Assembly (NCBI GenBank): GCA_003427395.1
Contig: BFEA01000190.1
Location: forward strand, 2,194,368 to 2,234,568
DNA length: 40,201 nt
From: Chara braunii
Lineage: Eukaryota; Streptophyta; Charophyceae; Charales; Characeae
Reading direction: 5' to 3'
Under the pieces are notes generated by a model. That model was not told the origin of the DNA. It searched no databases and saw nothing but the letters and a program-made list of their open reading frames with translations. Positions 27,896 to 38,599 of the stretch are shown here, piece by piece. Position numbers and translations under genes: made by a program. Numbering within the stretch: position 1 is the first letter of the stretch; each line of letters opens with the position of its first letter.

Positions 27896-30316
27896 CAACT
27901 CTACTATTTCGCAACCAAAACGACAACGTATAGATTTAAGGTTTTCGAACGTGCTTCTAAATTCAAACCAGTAAAGATATTGAACGCATTCTAGGGTATG
28001 GCCAGATATATCGAAGCGTGTTGATTCTCAACGGGGAAGGCATACACATGTTACGACTGAAAAAACAAATCCTATTAACAAGTGAAATTTCATGTAATAA
28101 TCATGGTGCCCTCTGGACTGTTTAGTTTACTTTTTCAGTGTAGGTTCTGCTTGAGGCGCAAAAGAGAAATAACATTAAGACTTGAAGAGAGTTTAAAACG
28201 GAAATAACCCATGGTAATGAATATAAAAAAGTGCCTAAAAACTCATTTTAATGTGAGATATAATTCGAAAAAAAACAAGTCAATAAATATGTCACAGTAT
28301 AAGACACAAAATTAAATATATCAACCCACTTCACAGAGTTCAACCTCGAAGATAAAAAAGGGCATAAATCTAAATTGTAAATACAGCCTGATGCCAAACA
28401 TATAAAATTCAAGTAGCACTATATCAATACATCTCAAGTGTTTCTGCTCTTTTATTCTGCTTGGGTCGGACATCTTCAAGTCGAAAAGAGTGAGCCTAGA
28501 AAATGTCAAAAATAAATCCTCACCGTAAATAGTCAGAAATCCCATTAATGAAGCCCGTCTTTATTCTGAATATATTTTTCATGTGCAGGATTAATCTGTA
28601 TCATATATACTATGCACGCTAAACTATTGATACGTTCGTTTGACAAAATGCAAACCTTCCTCCGAATAGATTTTGACAGTAGATCCTTATTGATATCTGC
28701 ATTGCCATATTGAATAATTTGGCCTCAAATTGTGACAGCCGTGTAGAACAACCTTCAGTTATTACATCAACCATCAATGGGTCTGCATCGATCCATCCAT
28801 CCTTTTGTAGTTCATTATAGAAGTGGGGGTGGTCTTCAAGTTTACGTAGTGCAATATGAATAATCAAGTTTGTCGTTTTCTTAGGTTAGATTTCTAATTA
28901 AATTCGTTGTTCTATATATTTTCATAGTTGTAGGGAAGATACATGTCCCAAACTACGTCCAGTTTATAAGTATGACTCTAAAGGTTTCAAAAACCATCAA
29001 TATCGTTATTGACAAGAAACTGTGAATAACGAAGTTGGAGACAGCTAGTGGTTAAATTTCATGTCAAATTCATTATTCTGTATATTTTCATTGTTGTAGG
29101 GAAGATTCATGTCCTATAGGAAGTTCAGTTTAGAAGTATGACTGTACAGGTTTCGAAAGCCATCAATATCATTAATGACAAGAAATAAGGAATAACGAAG
29201 TTGGAGTCCAGTGGTGACATGGTATGAAAGTTAATATTTCGCACCGCTATCAAATTGAAGAATCTCATGAAATCGAGACTTTGTTATTTTACAATTATTG
29301 ATGATGCAGCTGGACATACATTATTTCAAGTTCATTCACTGTTATTTCCCAACATAAGTATACACAGTAAGTGTCCTAACATATGTATACACCTTAAGTA
29401 AACCGCCTCCACTTTTATTAGCAATTGCAAGATGTGCGAAGAATCGACACAGACCAGTAATAACTATATGGGTGTATTATATGTTTTTCACAGTTGTGGA
29501 CATTTCAGGCAATGGAGAGATCACAAAGGATATATTGTCAATATTTGCTTAGACTACGATATCCATTTTGTCAAGTGACAATGTCAGCAGTTTAATGTAC
29601 ATAATGTGCCCGACAATTTTTATTTTTTTTTTCCATGGTGGACATTCATTCTGCACGCGTCGAAAAAACACCAGCTTGGTCAGTGAATTTTTGAATATTT
29701 ACTAGGATGATATGTTTTTTACGTTTTCAAAACTAATATATTTTTCAATTTGAAAATGTTCGTTGACACGCAGCAAAAGAGAGGAGAAAAACTTGGGATG
29801 TACTAATACTTGCTTTATATGTGTTTTGCATGTGGTCGTATTTGAAGTCTAGATTCATCCTCTTTTCTAAGTATGAGGTTGGATTGATATAATTTTGTGT
29901 CCTATCCTGCGTCATATACACTGGTTTGGTACATTTTACAATTTATATCTTGCATTAGCATGAATTTTTATGTACTTTGTCGTATTCCTTGGCTAAGGTT
30001 GATTTCTATTTTAAGCTCTCTTATAGTATTGGGGTAGAACTTTTATTCGGAATCTCAAGAATAACCTACGGTAGAAAACTACATATCCGAGAAGGAACAA
30101 GCAGTATTACATGAAGTTTGGCTTATTGATATGGGAAAGTGCTTTAGTGGTAGTATGTGCATGCCTTACGTGTTGAAGATCAACATGCTTCGTTGAATCT
30201 GACCATAACCTAGGATGGGTCAATTATTTGTAGAGTTTGGTATTTATAACTTAGAAGCACGTTCGAAAACCTTAAAACCTATACGTTGTAATTTTGGTTG
30301 TTAAATAGTAGAGTTG
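27896..30316. mobile_element. 2.4-kb element with ~65-bp terminal inverted repeats
   Basis: The left arm 27896-27960 (CAACTCTACTATTTCGCAAC, then CAACGTATAG and GGTTTTCGAACGTGCTTCTA) is the inverse of 30251-30316 with only a few changes. The interior is AT-rich with no transposase frame; it holds a ~164-bp tandem duplication. I infer a non-autonomous DNA transposon. No target duplication is evident next to the arms, so the boundaries could lie elsewhere. Confidence 0.6.
28899..29222. repeat. ~164-bp tandem duplication
   Basis: TTGTAGGGAAGATNCATGTCC (28927, 29095), GACAAGAAA and AATAACGAAGTTGGAG recur at about 164-168 bp spacing with ~85% similarity. It lies inside the inverted-repeat element. 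Confidence 0.75.
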
Positions 30317-30394
30317 GTGGGAATTCGATTTGCTCGTCAATGGAGTCAGTGGATATCGTAATACGACAACAAACAAAGCACCTTCCAAAAAAAA

Positions 30395-30870
30395 GAACGC
30401 ATCAAAACCATCTGTAGGGCTTGTTGCACCGTGTAAGCGCACATTTGTGATCACAAACTAGACATCTAAAATGGGACGTGATTAACTAAACTTAGCAGGA
30501 AGGTTTCAAGCGCAAGGACGAGGAAAAGTAGCATCCCCAAAAGACAACAAATCAAAACCATCCACTTGTAGGGGGCTGATCGCACTATGCAAGCATACAC
30601 TTGTGTTCCCAAACTACAGATCTAATGTAAGAAGTGATTAGATATAGTGCGCATAAACGTTTCAAGTGCAAGGACTAGGAGAAAGAAGCATCCCTTGAAG
30701 ACAAACCAATCAAAACCATTTATCCTCAGGGGACTGATCGCACTTTGCAAACACACATTAGTGATCCCAAACTACAAATCTAACATCAAGAAGTGATTAG
30801 ATATAATGAGCAGAAACATTTTTTAGCCCAAAAACTAGGAGAGAGAAAGAAGCATCCCCTCTCCCTAGCT
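30395..30870. repeat. three ~150-160 bp tandem units
   Basis: ATCAAAACCAT (about 30402, 30550, 30710), CTGATCGCACT(A/T)TGCAA, CAAACTA(C)A(G/A)ATCTAA and GAAGCATCCC recur in order in successive units. The last two units are closest to each other. Non-coding satellite-like array next to the 2.4-kb element. Confidence 0.75.
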
Positions 30871-30980
30871 ATTTCGTCAAAACGGACAAAAAGCGAATTA
30901 AAATATGTGAGGTGCGATAAAAATATACATATAGTTGTCCCCCTATGTCGAGAAGACAACTTTTTTTAAAGAAAAAAACA

Positions 30981-31160
30981 ACAACAACGGAGATTGCATT
31001 TTTTTGAACGAAATTAAACCCTCCTTATTTAGGTCCCCATATCAAAGAGGGTATGACGTTTTGAAAACACTGCACCCTCAGGGCATAATTCTGGGTAGCT
31101 TTTGGATCTAAATAAGGAAAGTTTAATTTCATTCAAAAAATATAAAATCTTCGTTGTAAT
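30981..31160. mobile_element. 180-bp MITE with ~55-bp inverted ends
   Basis: The left part (CGGAGATTGCATTTTTTTGA then ACGAAATTAAACCCTCCTTA, TTTAGGTCC) is the inverse of the right part (GGATCTAAATAAGGAAAGTT to CTTCGTTGTAATG) with scattered changes. The loop is ~60 bp. Too short to encode protein. Confidence 0.72.
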
Positions 31161-31942
31161 GAAAAATTTGTTATGAGTATTCCAACTCCAACGTAGCAAT
31201 TATTTACCGATAGCGCCCTTAGAACGACCGATAGCACTCCCTCCACAGGCTTCGCTCTCCCACTGCTCTTGGTAGCACTGCAACCGATACCTGATAGTTG
31301 TCATTGTTTAATGCTCACTCTAGAAACCATTGTTGGTATGACTGCTGATTTTTTCTTTCTTCATCTCACAGCCATTTCGCCGCAGGTGACGAGTTGTATT
31401 CTTCGAAATCAACCTTGGGGTTGTCGAGCTCCTAGGTTTGCTGCAGACTAATCTAACTCTCTCCCTCCTCCTGTTTGATAAATTTTAGTGGAGGGGTACG
31501 ATGTAGCCCAAAAAATGGCTAAGTCGAATTCTCCGCGTAAAACATATTGGCAACGCTAACGCGTCCAAGGAGGTTTCATGAGGTTTTTCTAGTATAAGTA
31601 TCTTGCAGGTGTTTGCCAAAATGATGGAGAGCCGTGTGCTAGGTTGTAGGGGCTGCAAGGTGTATGGTATTGTATGTAGGTTGTAGGTTCAGATTACAAA
31701 GGCACTCCTTGACCCACTCAAGGGCTAGGTTACACTGGAACGTTGTCGCCATAGCTCTCCCACTGCTATGGAGCCTGGCAGGGTGAGCACCACATGGGAA
31801 AGGCCAGCTTCCTTGCTTCGGTGCACCGCTCCACTTGGCCGCCAGCCGACTACCGGGCGCCTCAGCCGCCGCTATCGTTGTACACACTGGAACGCACCTA
31901 TCACACGGTCCCCCCCATGCTCTGAATTCTTGTCAAACTGCC

Positions 31943-31944
<2 letters not shown>
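31161..31944. other. spacer without a supported gene
   Basis: No domain-bearing frame is visible. TTGTAGGGGCTGCAAGG and TGTAGGTTGTAGGTT blocks are short local duplications. Confidence 0.4.
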
Positions 31945-32014
<70 letters not shown>

Positions 32015-32054
32015 TTCACGCTCTCCCCCCACACTATGCTACGAGTTCTTGTCT

Positions 32055-32089
<35 letters not shown>
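31945..32089. repeat. two (AG)n microsatellites
   Basis: AG runs span 31945-32011 and 32058-32089, separated by 46 bp. The second is preceded by TTGTCTCAAAGAG, which recurs before the AG run at 33846. Confidence 0.95.
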
Positions 32090-32091
<2 letters not shown>

Positions 32092-32127
32092 GTCTCTTAT
32101 ACACATCTAGATGTGTATAAGAGACAG
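32090..32127. other. Nextera mate-pair junction adapter (contaminant)
   Basis: The 38 bp are CTGTCTCTTATACACATCT followed directly by its exact inverse AGATGTGTATAAGAGACAG. These are the two 19-bp Tn5 mosaic ends as joined in Nextera mate-pair circularisation. One reading frame through it gives SYTHLDVYKRQ, a peptide widely seen as adapter read-through in databases. It is not genomic. Confidence 0.99.
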
Positions 32128-33842
32128 GATCAGGAGATGGCGGGAGCGGTTTGGCAGTTGGATCAGGAGATGGCGGGAGCGGAGCGTCTTGTGATGATCT
32201 GCAGGGTTTGGTGATTTCACGCAGTTCAAGGCAATTTCACGAGGCGATGGGAACTCGGCGTGCAGCAGCTTCTTGAAGTCGTCATCCTAAGTACTGCTCT
32301 AAAATTCCCATTGTGTCTCAAGGCTTCGCTTTCAATAGTGTTTTCTGATTTGGTTGTTCCACGATAGTCGGCTCAACTTTCTATTACCTATTTGTTTTTT
32401 CCATGTCGTAATCCTTGATTTTCATCAAAATGATGACGATCTAATTTAGTGTTTTCTAATTTGGTGCTTGATTTTGTATTACCTGTTTGTCTTTTCTATG
32501 TCGTAATCCTTGATGTTCATATGATGACGATCTAATTTAGATTTTCTGAATTTCGAATTAGTCTTGATTGTTTCCGAAACAACTTATGGGCAATATTTTC
32601 CAATTGGAGATTCGTAAATCGGAGTTTTGCTCTAATCTCAAAAGAGGAGTACCGAAAACGATTGGCAAATTGGTTCTTCAATCTGAATTGATGTCTTATA
32701 GCTATCAAATCTGATTTGATGGTTGGATTCTCTAGCTCTGTATTCTCAATTCGATGCTCAGATTGGTAAATTGGTTCTTAAATCTGAATTGATGTCTTAC
32801 AACTATCAAATCTGATTTGATGGTTGGATTCTCTAGTTCTGTAGTCTCAATTCGATGCACATAGTTGATTTGAAGTGGTGTGTTCTGATTTGAGTCCTTA
32901 GATTGTTTCGAGTTTTTTGGAATCTCTAGTATTAGTCTGTTCTTGGGTGCATGGAAATTTTGAGGCTCGTCATGAGGTTTTGTAGGGTTTGGGCTCACAA
33001 GTATTGATCGGGATTATTTCCTCAGGATTGGAGCTCCTTCCTGCGAGCGTTACACAAGGTGGGAGGTGTTGTCCTTGAGAGGGTAGGGGCGTTATTGTGG
33101 GATTGTCCTTTTTTGGGCCATGCTCAGTTTTGGGTCAGATCAGCATGGCGGTTGGGGAGAATGGACAAGGGGCGCTGATTTTAGCAAGATGAGAGGTAGA
33201 GATTGTTGTTTCACTGGGAGGGGTTGGGACAGGAGGAAAGGGGAAACTCCAACTCTGCGGGGGCATACTCTAGGTGAAATTGTATGCAGCTGCAGCTGGA
33301 TTGGTTGTATAGGGGGCTGTTCTAAACTGGGGCCGGTGAGGTGAGGGGGCACCTCCCGGCGGAGGCAGTGGAAGGACAGAGGGGCGTTTTTTAGGGGAGG
33401 AGTAATCTCGGGAACTTTCTTTATGAGTTCTTCATGTATAGCTGAGCTTCGAACAAACGTCGGAACCTCCACAAGATGAGATGTTAATTTTCCCTCCCTT
33501 CCTCTCTTTTCGTGGGGGTAGAAGGGGATCCCTTTGCTGTTTGTGCCGAGTAAAATTTCGCGGACTTAGAAAATTCTTTGAATCTCTTAAAAGTTGGTCG
33601 CTGGTTGCAGGGGTTGGGCGGTGTATGGTTGAGTGAAACGCGTCCTGTGGTGAACGGGGCTAGCCAGCAGGATAGAGATAGGGCATAGTAGTGCTGGAGA
33701 TGGTGGCTCTATCATGCACAAGCAGTTATCGGGTAGCTGAAATTCATGAATGAAAATTCTGAAGTGAGAGTTTTGGGCAGTCTGAAAATCCTGAATGGTC
33801 CTGAAGTGGTGAAAGGTCTGAAGACCCTGAAAACCACCTGTT
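32128..33842. other. artefactual duplicate of 19341-21055
   Basis: The copy is identical without gaps at offset 12,787 in every segment compared, begins at the adapter's last base plus one and ends at a 3-N gap. Frames at 32732-32998, 33120-33344 and 33140-33472 duplicate those at 19945, 20333 and 20353 and should not be annotated. Confidence 0.93.
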
Positions 33843-33851
33843 NNNTTGTCT

Positions 33852-33920
<69 letters not shown>
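33843..33920. repeat. 3-N gap and (GA)n microsatellite
   Basis: NNN (33843-33845) is followed by TTGTCTCAAAGAG, the same phrase as at 32049, and a GA run to 33920. The AG tracts at 32058 and here are probably the same locus split by the artefact. Confidence 0.85.
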
Positions 33921-33922
<2 letters not shown>

Positions 33923-34069
33923 AGGCACGGCAACACCAAGCTAGAGAATTGATAAACATGGTACATAGCGCACTTCATGGGAAGAGGAAGAGGGAGGTAC
34001 TACGAGGAGCACAAAAGGAAAGGTGAGAGGGTACAAAACAGCAGCACATTTTGTACTGCACCTTTGTGG

Positions 34070-34100
34070 GGATGGATGGATGGATGGATGGATGGATGGG
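34070..34100. repeat. (GATG)n microsatellite
   Basis: Seven GATG units occur in a row. Confidence 0.95.
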
Positions 34101-34424
34101 TTTCTTCTTAACAAGGCAGCGGGAGAGTTGTCGGCACTATACCGAAACCTTTTCAACAGCGATCAAATTCCACTAATGTGATAAGACAAGTGAGATTATG
34201 CCCTCCCTCTGCCATTAAGTGGGCCATAAGAGACAGGAGTTTGTGTCGTCAAAGGTTGTTTGTGCAGGTGATAATCCTGACTACACCGCGATCACGGCCC
34301 GATCCCTGATGAAAAGCGCCCACTCAAGCGTGTGAAGATGGGAACAAAAACCATATGTACAAAATCCATACCACGAAAGGAGATGCAACAGCCCACCCTA
34401 GGATGTGTGCAGATGGCCTGTGGC

Positions 34425-34515
34425 TCAGTGGTTAGGGCACCGGTTGGAAATGCACATTGTGGTCTGAGGTTGTGGGTTCAAAACTATGCACCACTGCGCA
34501 GGACATTGGCGGGCG
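34425..34515 (+). mobile_element. tRNA-derived SINE head
   Basis: TGGCTCAGTGG (34421-34431) fits the pol III A box. GGTTCAAAACT (~34470) resembles a B box at the distance expected in a tRNA-like promoter. Base pairing of a true tRNA is not kept. A downstream tandem repeat and A-run may be the rest of the SINE. Confidence 0.55.
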
Positions 34516-34609
34516 TTCACATAACACACGGCCATCTGCACACTCCCTTGGGCTTACAGACACTGCTTGCGCACCACCCAACGGCTTTAGTTCACGGTTA
34601 TTGTATGAT

Positions 34610-34758
34610 GGGTCTAAACTATCAGGGGTTTCCTGATGTTCTTGGTCCCCCGGGTTGTCTGGATGCTTGCACACTTTCCCGATGTGTGGGTCTAGACTAT
34701 CAGGGGTTTCTTGATGTTCTTGGTCCCCCGGGTTGTCTGGATGCTTGCACACTTTCCC
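34610..34758. repeat. 78-bp tandem duplication
   Basis: GGGTCTAAACTATCAGGGGT then TTCCTGATGTTCTTGGTCCC starts at 34610 and again at 34688 with two or three differences. The unit is divisible by three, giving a repeated spurious peptide. Confidence 0.93.
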
Positions 34759-34799
34759 CTTACTCGAGCTCAGCGTAGCACACGTTCAGACCATATGAG

Positions 34800-34876
34800 G
34801 CTGTAGCTAGGTAGGTTAAACTGGTCACTGATAAGCATGAGGTTCGGGGTTCGAGGTTTGATAGCCAAAAAAAATG
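34800..34876 (+). mobile_element. second tRNA-like sequence with A-run
   Basis: TAGCTAGGTAGGTTAAAC (A-box-like, 34805) and GGGGTTCGAGGTTTGATAGC (B-box-like, 34846) are followed by eight A's. Spacing suits a tRNA-derived SINE, but divergence is high. Confidence 0.45.
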
Positions 34877-35210
34877 AGTTCACCAACATTGTGGGGATGC
34901 AGACTAGGGTTGTGGGCGGTTGATCACGTGGTACCTTAAGGGCTCAGCTTTGGGGGGAAATGGGTCCTGGGTGGGATTTGATCGGGGACTCCGCTGACGG
35001 GAGGGTTGGTTGTACACTATCCCTACTGGAGGGTTGGGGCCCCTGTGGTAGTGGATGTCCTAGGGGTCCTCTGGGTTGACATAAAGCTGGGATAGGCCCC
35101 AGTGGAGGATATCGTCGGGGAACCTGCATTAGAGGCTGTCTTCGGCGGTGAAGGTTCGTCTGTTACCTACATGGAGAATACTGTCAGTATAGAATAGCCC
35201 AGAGTAGTTC
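34877..35210. other. G-rich spacer without a supported gene
   Basis: GGGTTGG and GGGGTCC blocks recur. No coding signal is seen. Confidence 0.4.
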
Positions 35211-35375
35211 TCGTTGATGATAGAGGTTGGGGGAGCAGATGGTGGCCACCCCGCTGAGGACAGAAACTGGAGCCACTCTGGGGGATGCTAATAGAATGCC
35301 TAGATATCCAGTTGATGATAGAGTTACGGAGAGCGGATGGTGGCCGTAAGCCTACTCAGGACGGAAACTGGAGAT
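35211..35375. repeat. ~107-bp tandem duplication
   Basis: GTTGATGATAGAG, GATGGTGGCC and GGAAACTGGAG occur in order twice (first unit from 35213, second from about 35320), the second with small deletions. Confidence 0.7.
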
Positions 35376-35438
35376 GTTACAGAGAAAGAAGATTAGCATG
35401 ACCCCTGCACTAGGATGACACGAATAAATCGAGAAATG
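35376..35438 (+). pseudogene. U6 snRNA fragment, first of two
   Basis: GTTACAGAGAAAGAAGATTA and GCATGACCCCTGCACTAGGA then TGACACGAATAAATCGAGAA cover U6 from the ACAGAGA box to near the 3' end, with an AGA insertion. The 3' end is the plant form. Confidence 0.88.
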
Positions 35439-35441
35439 GCC

Positions 35442-35513
35442 CACGATACACAGAAGATTAGCATGGCCTCTGCACAAGGATGACACACATAAATCGAGAA
35501 ATGGTCCAAATTT
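35442..35513 (+). pseudogene. U6 snRNA fragment, second of two
   Basis: ACGATACACAGAAGATTAGC, ATGGCCTCTGCACAAGGATG and AAATCGAGAAATGGTCCAAA TTT represent U6 from about nucleotide 30 to its 3' end. The terminator T-run is only three long and the pol III promoter region is absent, so it is a pseudogene. The head-to-tail arrangement with the first copy suggests joint retrotransposition or local duplication. Confidence 0.88.
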
Positions 35514-35931
35514 AAAGAAGGGGAAAAAAAAAAAATCGGGCCAATCCAGCACATAGTAGTGGACTGTAGATGGGAAAACTGCTGGGATAGTGAAATGAAA
35601 AGGGAGGCGCAGCTACTGGGAAAATGCTCGGTCTTTGCGTTAGCCAGACCTCCACCGGCGGCCCCACCCCATCCTTGACCACCATGGTTGGGGCGGGGGG
35701 CAACATGCATCCCCTCTGATGACTGGAGGGAGACAACAAAAATATGTTGGCAGGGGTCCCCTGTATAAGCCTTAGGAGTTGTGGTAGGTAAGCCTTAGGA
35801 GTTGTGGTAGGTAGGTAGTGAAGGTGAATTGAAAGAATTTGAAAGATGATGAAAGTAATAAAAGGGGAAAAAAAAAAAAAATCTGCGTCGGCTCTACTCT
35901 CCTTAGGGTATACTCACACTAGGCCCTCAAA
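35514..35931. other. spacer without a supported gene
   Basis: There are A-runs at 35524-35535 and 35866-35880. The phrase AAGCCTTAGGAGTTGTGGTA is duplicated at 35768 and 35790. Confidence 0.45.
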
Positions 35932-36210
35932 ATGGCAGACTCGCAAAATGCCCTAAGGGTATCGATTCCTTGCTGCATGGCCCTCAAAAGGGTATCGATT
36001 ACCCTCGACCGGACCCAGCGAACAACCCCCCACTTCGTCAATGAGCTTCGCCCCATCGCTCTCGGCCTTGATGCCGTTGAGCTTGTCGGACATGGACGTC
36101 TAGACTGTTTCCACGTGGCATCTCCTACCATCAGCGGAACTGTCGGCATCGCGATAGATTACTTGCTGCATGGCCCGTCGTTATATCTATTTCCTAATGA
36201 AATGGATTGA
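35932..36210 (+). CDS. hypothetical 92-codon frame, doubtful
   Basis: The frame starts at an ATG and includes a stretch of protein-like composition (LGLDAVELVGHGRLDCFHVA and a following SGTVGIAIDYLLHG). I recognise no family. AAAGGGTATCGATT and GCTGCATGGCCC occur twice within it, as in local duplication. It could be an exon fragment of a decayed gene or chance. Neighbouring sequence gives no support. Confidence 0.2.
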   Translation: MADSQNALRVSIPCCMALKRVSITLDRTQRTTPHFVNELRPIALGLDAVELVGHGRLDCFHVASPTISGTVGIAIDYLLHGPSLYLFPNEMD

Positions 36211-37113
36211 TTGGTTTATTGGCTGGTTCGTTAATTGGTTATCGTCTGCTTGATTGCGAGACTCATTGCGTGCTTGACTGATTGATTCGGGAATTGATCG
36301 ACCGCAGACCCCTCTCTCTCCCTCCTCCTCTCCCCCCCCTTGGGCGTTCCTACGTCGTGTTTGCACGCAATCGCCGCGTGAGAAGACGCCACGTGTCAGG
36401 ACGCCAGCCACTGATGGATCTTTACTAATCTTCTCCCTTTCCTAATTAAGTAAGTTGGCTGAAACCGTCCTCCTCACGTACCGTAATAATGCAATCAATT
36501 CCGTTTTCCTAAATTGTCGTAAAATTAATGTAATCGCGTCCAGTCTTCATAAATCTCATGTAAATTACGGTCAGGTCGTCAGTTCCCCCTTCCCAAACTA
36601 ACGTAGATTCACTAGTGCACACAATCAATCAATCAATACCCAAATCCTAGTGGAAAGTGAATTTGAAAGAACTTTGAGAGATGATTAAAGAACTTGAGAG
36701 AAGAATATAGCGTAGTTTTTAAGAGAGGGGGGTGAAGGGGGGGGACGTAAATTAATGAACGTAATCGGTACAGTCGTCATTAACTAACGTAAAAATCTGA
36801 TACAATCCACTCATTTTAGTGGTCGATCATAATTAGTCCTTTTTCTCCATCCGGTCCCCTGTGACTAATCAGAGGCAGAGAGAAACATCAACACCCATCA
36901 ACACCCATCATCACCCATCAACACCCATCAACTCCCTCTCCTAATCACCTCGATCCGTAACGCAAAGGCCTCCTCCTTTTCCACACCCCTAGCATCTAAC
37001 AGCTGTGGTTTGTTTCCCGCAGTATCCCGCCTCATCTGCGGATAGGGGCATCCATGAAGGGGTTAGGAGAGGTAGGCATGCATGGGTAGAGGGTATTTCA
37101 GAGTGCAATGTCG

Positions 37114-37115
<2 letters not shown>
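36211..37115. other. AT-rich spacer without a supported gene
   Basis: ATTGATTG-type blocks (36205-36290), several AACGTAA(A)TT-like phrases (36480-36790), and a CACCCATCAA decamer repeated about five times (36890-36930) are present. Nothing coding is seen. Confidence 0.45.
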
Positions 37116-37120
<5 letters not shown>

Positions 37121-37183
<63 letters not shown>

Positions 37184-37207
37184 TATACACACACACACAC
37201 ACACACA
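37121..37207. repeat. (CT)n then (CA)n microsatellites
   Basis: CT runs 37121-37177 and CA 37187-37207, joined by CATACATATA. Confidence 0.96.
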
Positions 37208-37412
37208 AAAAGGCAAGCACTAACCCGGACGTGTCGAAAAATGAATTAGCATCTGGGCAGGGCGGTCTCCTGACATTGAAGTCGGCGCCTGCATGCACTG
37301 ATAACAATAGCAACCCCCCTTCCTCGTAGGAAACCTGGAAGAAAACGACGAGAAGTAGCAGGCCACGCCGCCTGTGCTCAGCCATCTTATTCTCTGGTGA
37401 TGACGCAGCGCT

Positions 37413-37708
37413 AGTTCCACGTCAATGTCAGGTAAGTTCCACGTAAGCACCACGCCAATTCCACGTAAGGACCACGTTAGTTCCACGTCAGTTCCACTTC
37501 AGTACCACGTCAGTTTCACGTCAGTTCCACGTAAGTGCCACTTTTGTCGCCGGCAGGTTTCGTTATTCGTTTGCCCGTTAGTTGCACGTCCTTTCCCATG
37601 CATGCCCCCGACAGCAGTTCCTCGCTTCCGACGAAAGTAGTGCCACGTCACTTCCACGTCAGTTCCACGTCAGTTCCACGTCAGTTCCACGTCAGTTCCA
37701 CGTCAGGT
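37413..37708. repeat. GTTCCACGTCA minisatellite
   Basis: A 10-11 bp unit (A)GTTCCACGTC is repeated some 18 times, tightly at 37642-37706 and more loosely before. Nine copies contain exact CCACGTCA, whose inverse TGACGTGG is a known bZIP-type element. It may be only a minisatellite or a natural cluster of binding sites. Further CCACGTGTC sites lie at 36390, 37772 and 37899. Confidence 0.8.
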
Positions 37709-38315
37709 CCGCGCTTCTCTCACGCATGCAAGTTCCGATCAGATTTCATGAGCCGGTCCCGACAAGGTTCCACGTGTCATGCAGCGCGCCAAGAAGATAT
37801 GGGACCGTGTCTTTACATGGTTCATGGTTCATCCGTGTCAGCAGCTGATCGGTTGTGTCTTGTTCAGGATGCTCCAAAGAAGCTGCTGCAAGGAATTCCA
37901 CGTGTCGTCAGCTGGCCAGCCAGATCTGGCTGATTGAGACAAAAATAGATAGATTAACCCCTTCCTCCCCTTCAAAAAAAAAACAGATGCAACCTTGTCT
38001 AGCTGCAACGAGCACTCCTTCCTCTCCCTTCCCAAGCGCCCGTGTTCTCCTGTTGGATCGCGCTCTTTCTCTCTCCATGAGAGCGGCGATCCGTCTCTCT
38101 CCTCCTCTCGTTTGCACACTAACTCCTAATCATCTTTCGGTTTTTAATTTAGAAGACATGATCTTCTGCCCAGTTTGTGATCAGTCCTTCTTGTCTTCTT
38201 TTCCACACCAACTCCTCCTCCGTGCTTTCCTTGTTTTATTACCAACTCCTTTTCCATCTTTTCGTCCATGTATCTCCCGAAACGCGCTTCGCATCTCTCT
38301 ATCGCGACTGACGTA
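37709..38315. other. spacer without a supported gene
   Basis: The long plus-strand frame (37855-38514) ends in low-complexity proline and serine and shows no domain. The DNA is C/T-rich throughout. Confidence 0.4.
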
Positions 38316-38445
38316 TCCTCCTCCTCCTCCTCCTCCTCCTCGTCCTCCTCTTCCCCACTCCCTACTCCCTCCTGCTCTCTCCTCGCTTTTTCTCTCGATT
38401 CCTCTCCCTCCTCTCCCTCCTCTCCCTCCTCTTTCTCCTCATGAC
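38316..38445. repeat. (CCT)n polypyrimidine tract
   Basis: About 130 bp of CCT/CTC units with few purines. It could form triplex DNA. Confidence 0.85.
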
Positions 38446-38599
38446 ATGGTCACTCTGTTACTTTGTTTCCAAGTAATTCTTGGGTCCACCGTGAGGAAAC
38501 GGCAGTTTAGTTAAAACTGACTGCTTTTTTTGAATTTGAATGAATCCCCAACAAACCGAATATTTTTAGTATAGTATTTTTGTCTTACCCCAACATAGG

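Noticed and set aside
31768-32214. 148-codon frame ending past the AG tract
   Set aside because: It reads through a microsatellite and the sequencing adapter (SYTHLDVYKRQ), so it is an artefact.
34421-34490. Functional tRNA gene
   Set aside because: A and B boxes are present but the acceptor and anticodon stems do not pair, so a tRNA-derived SINE is more likely.
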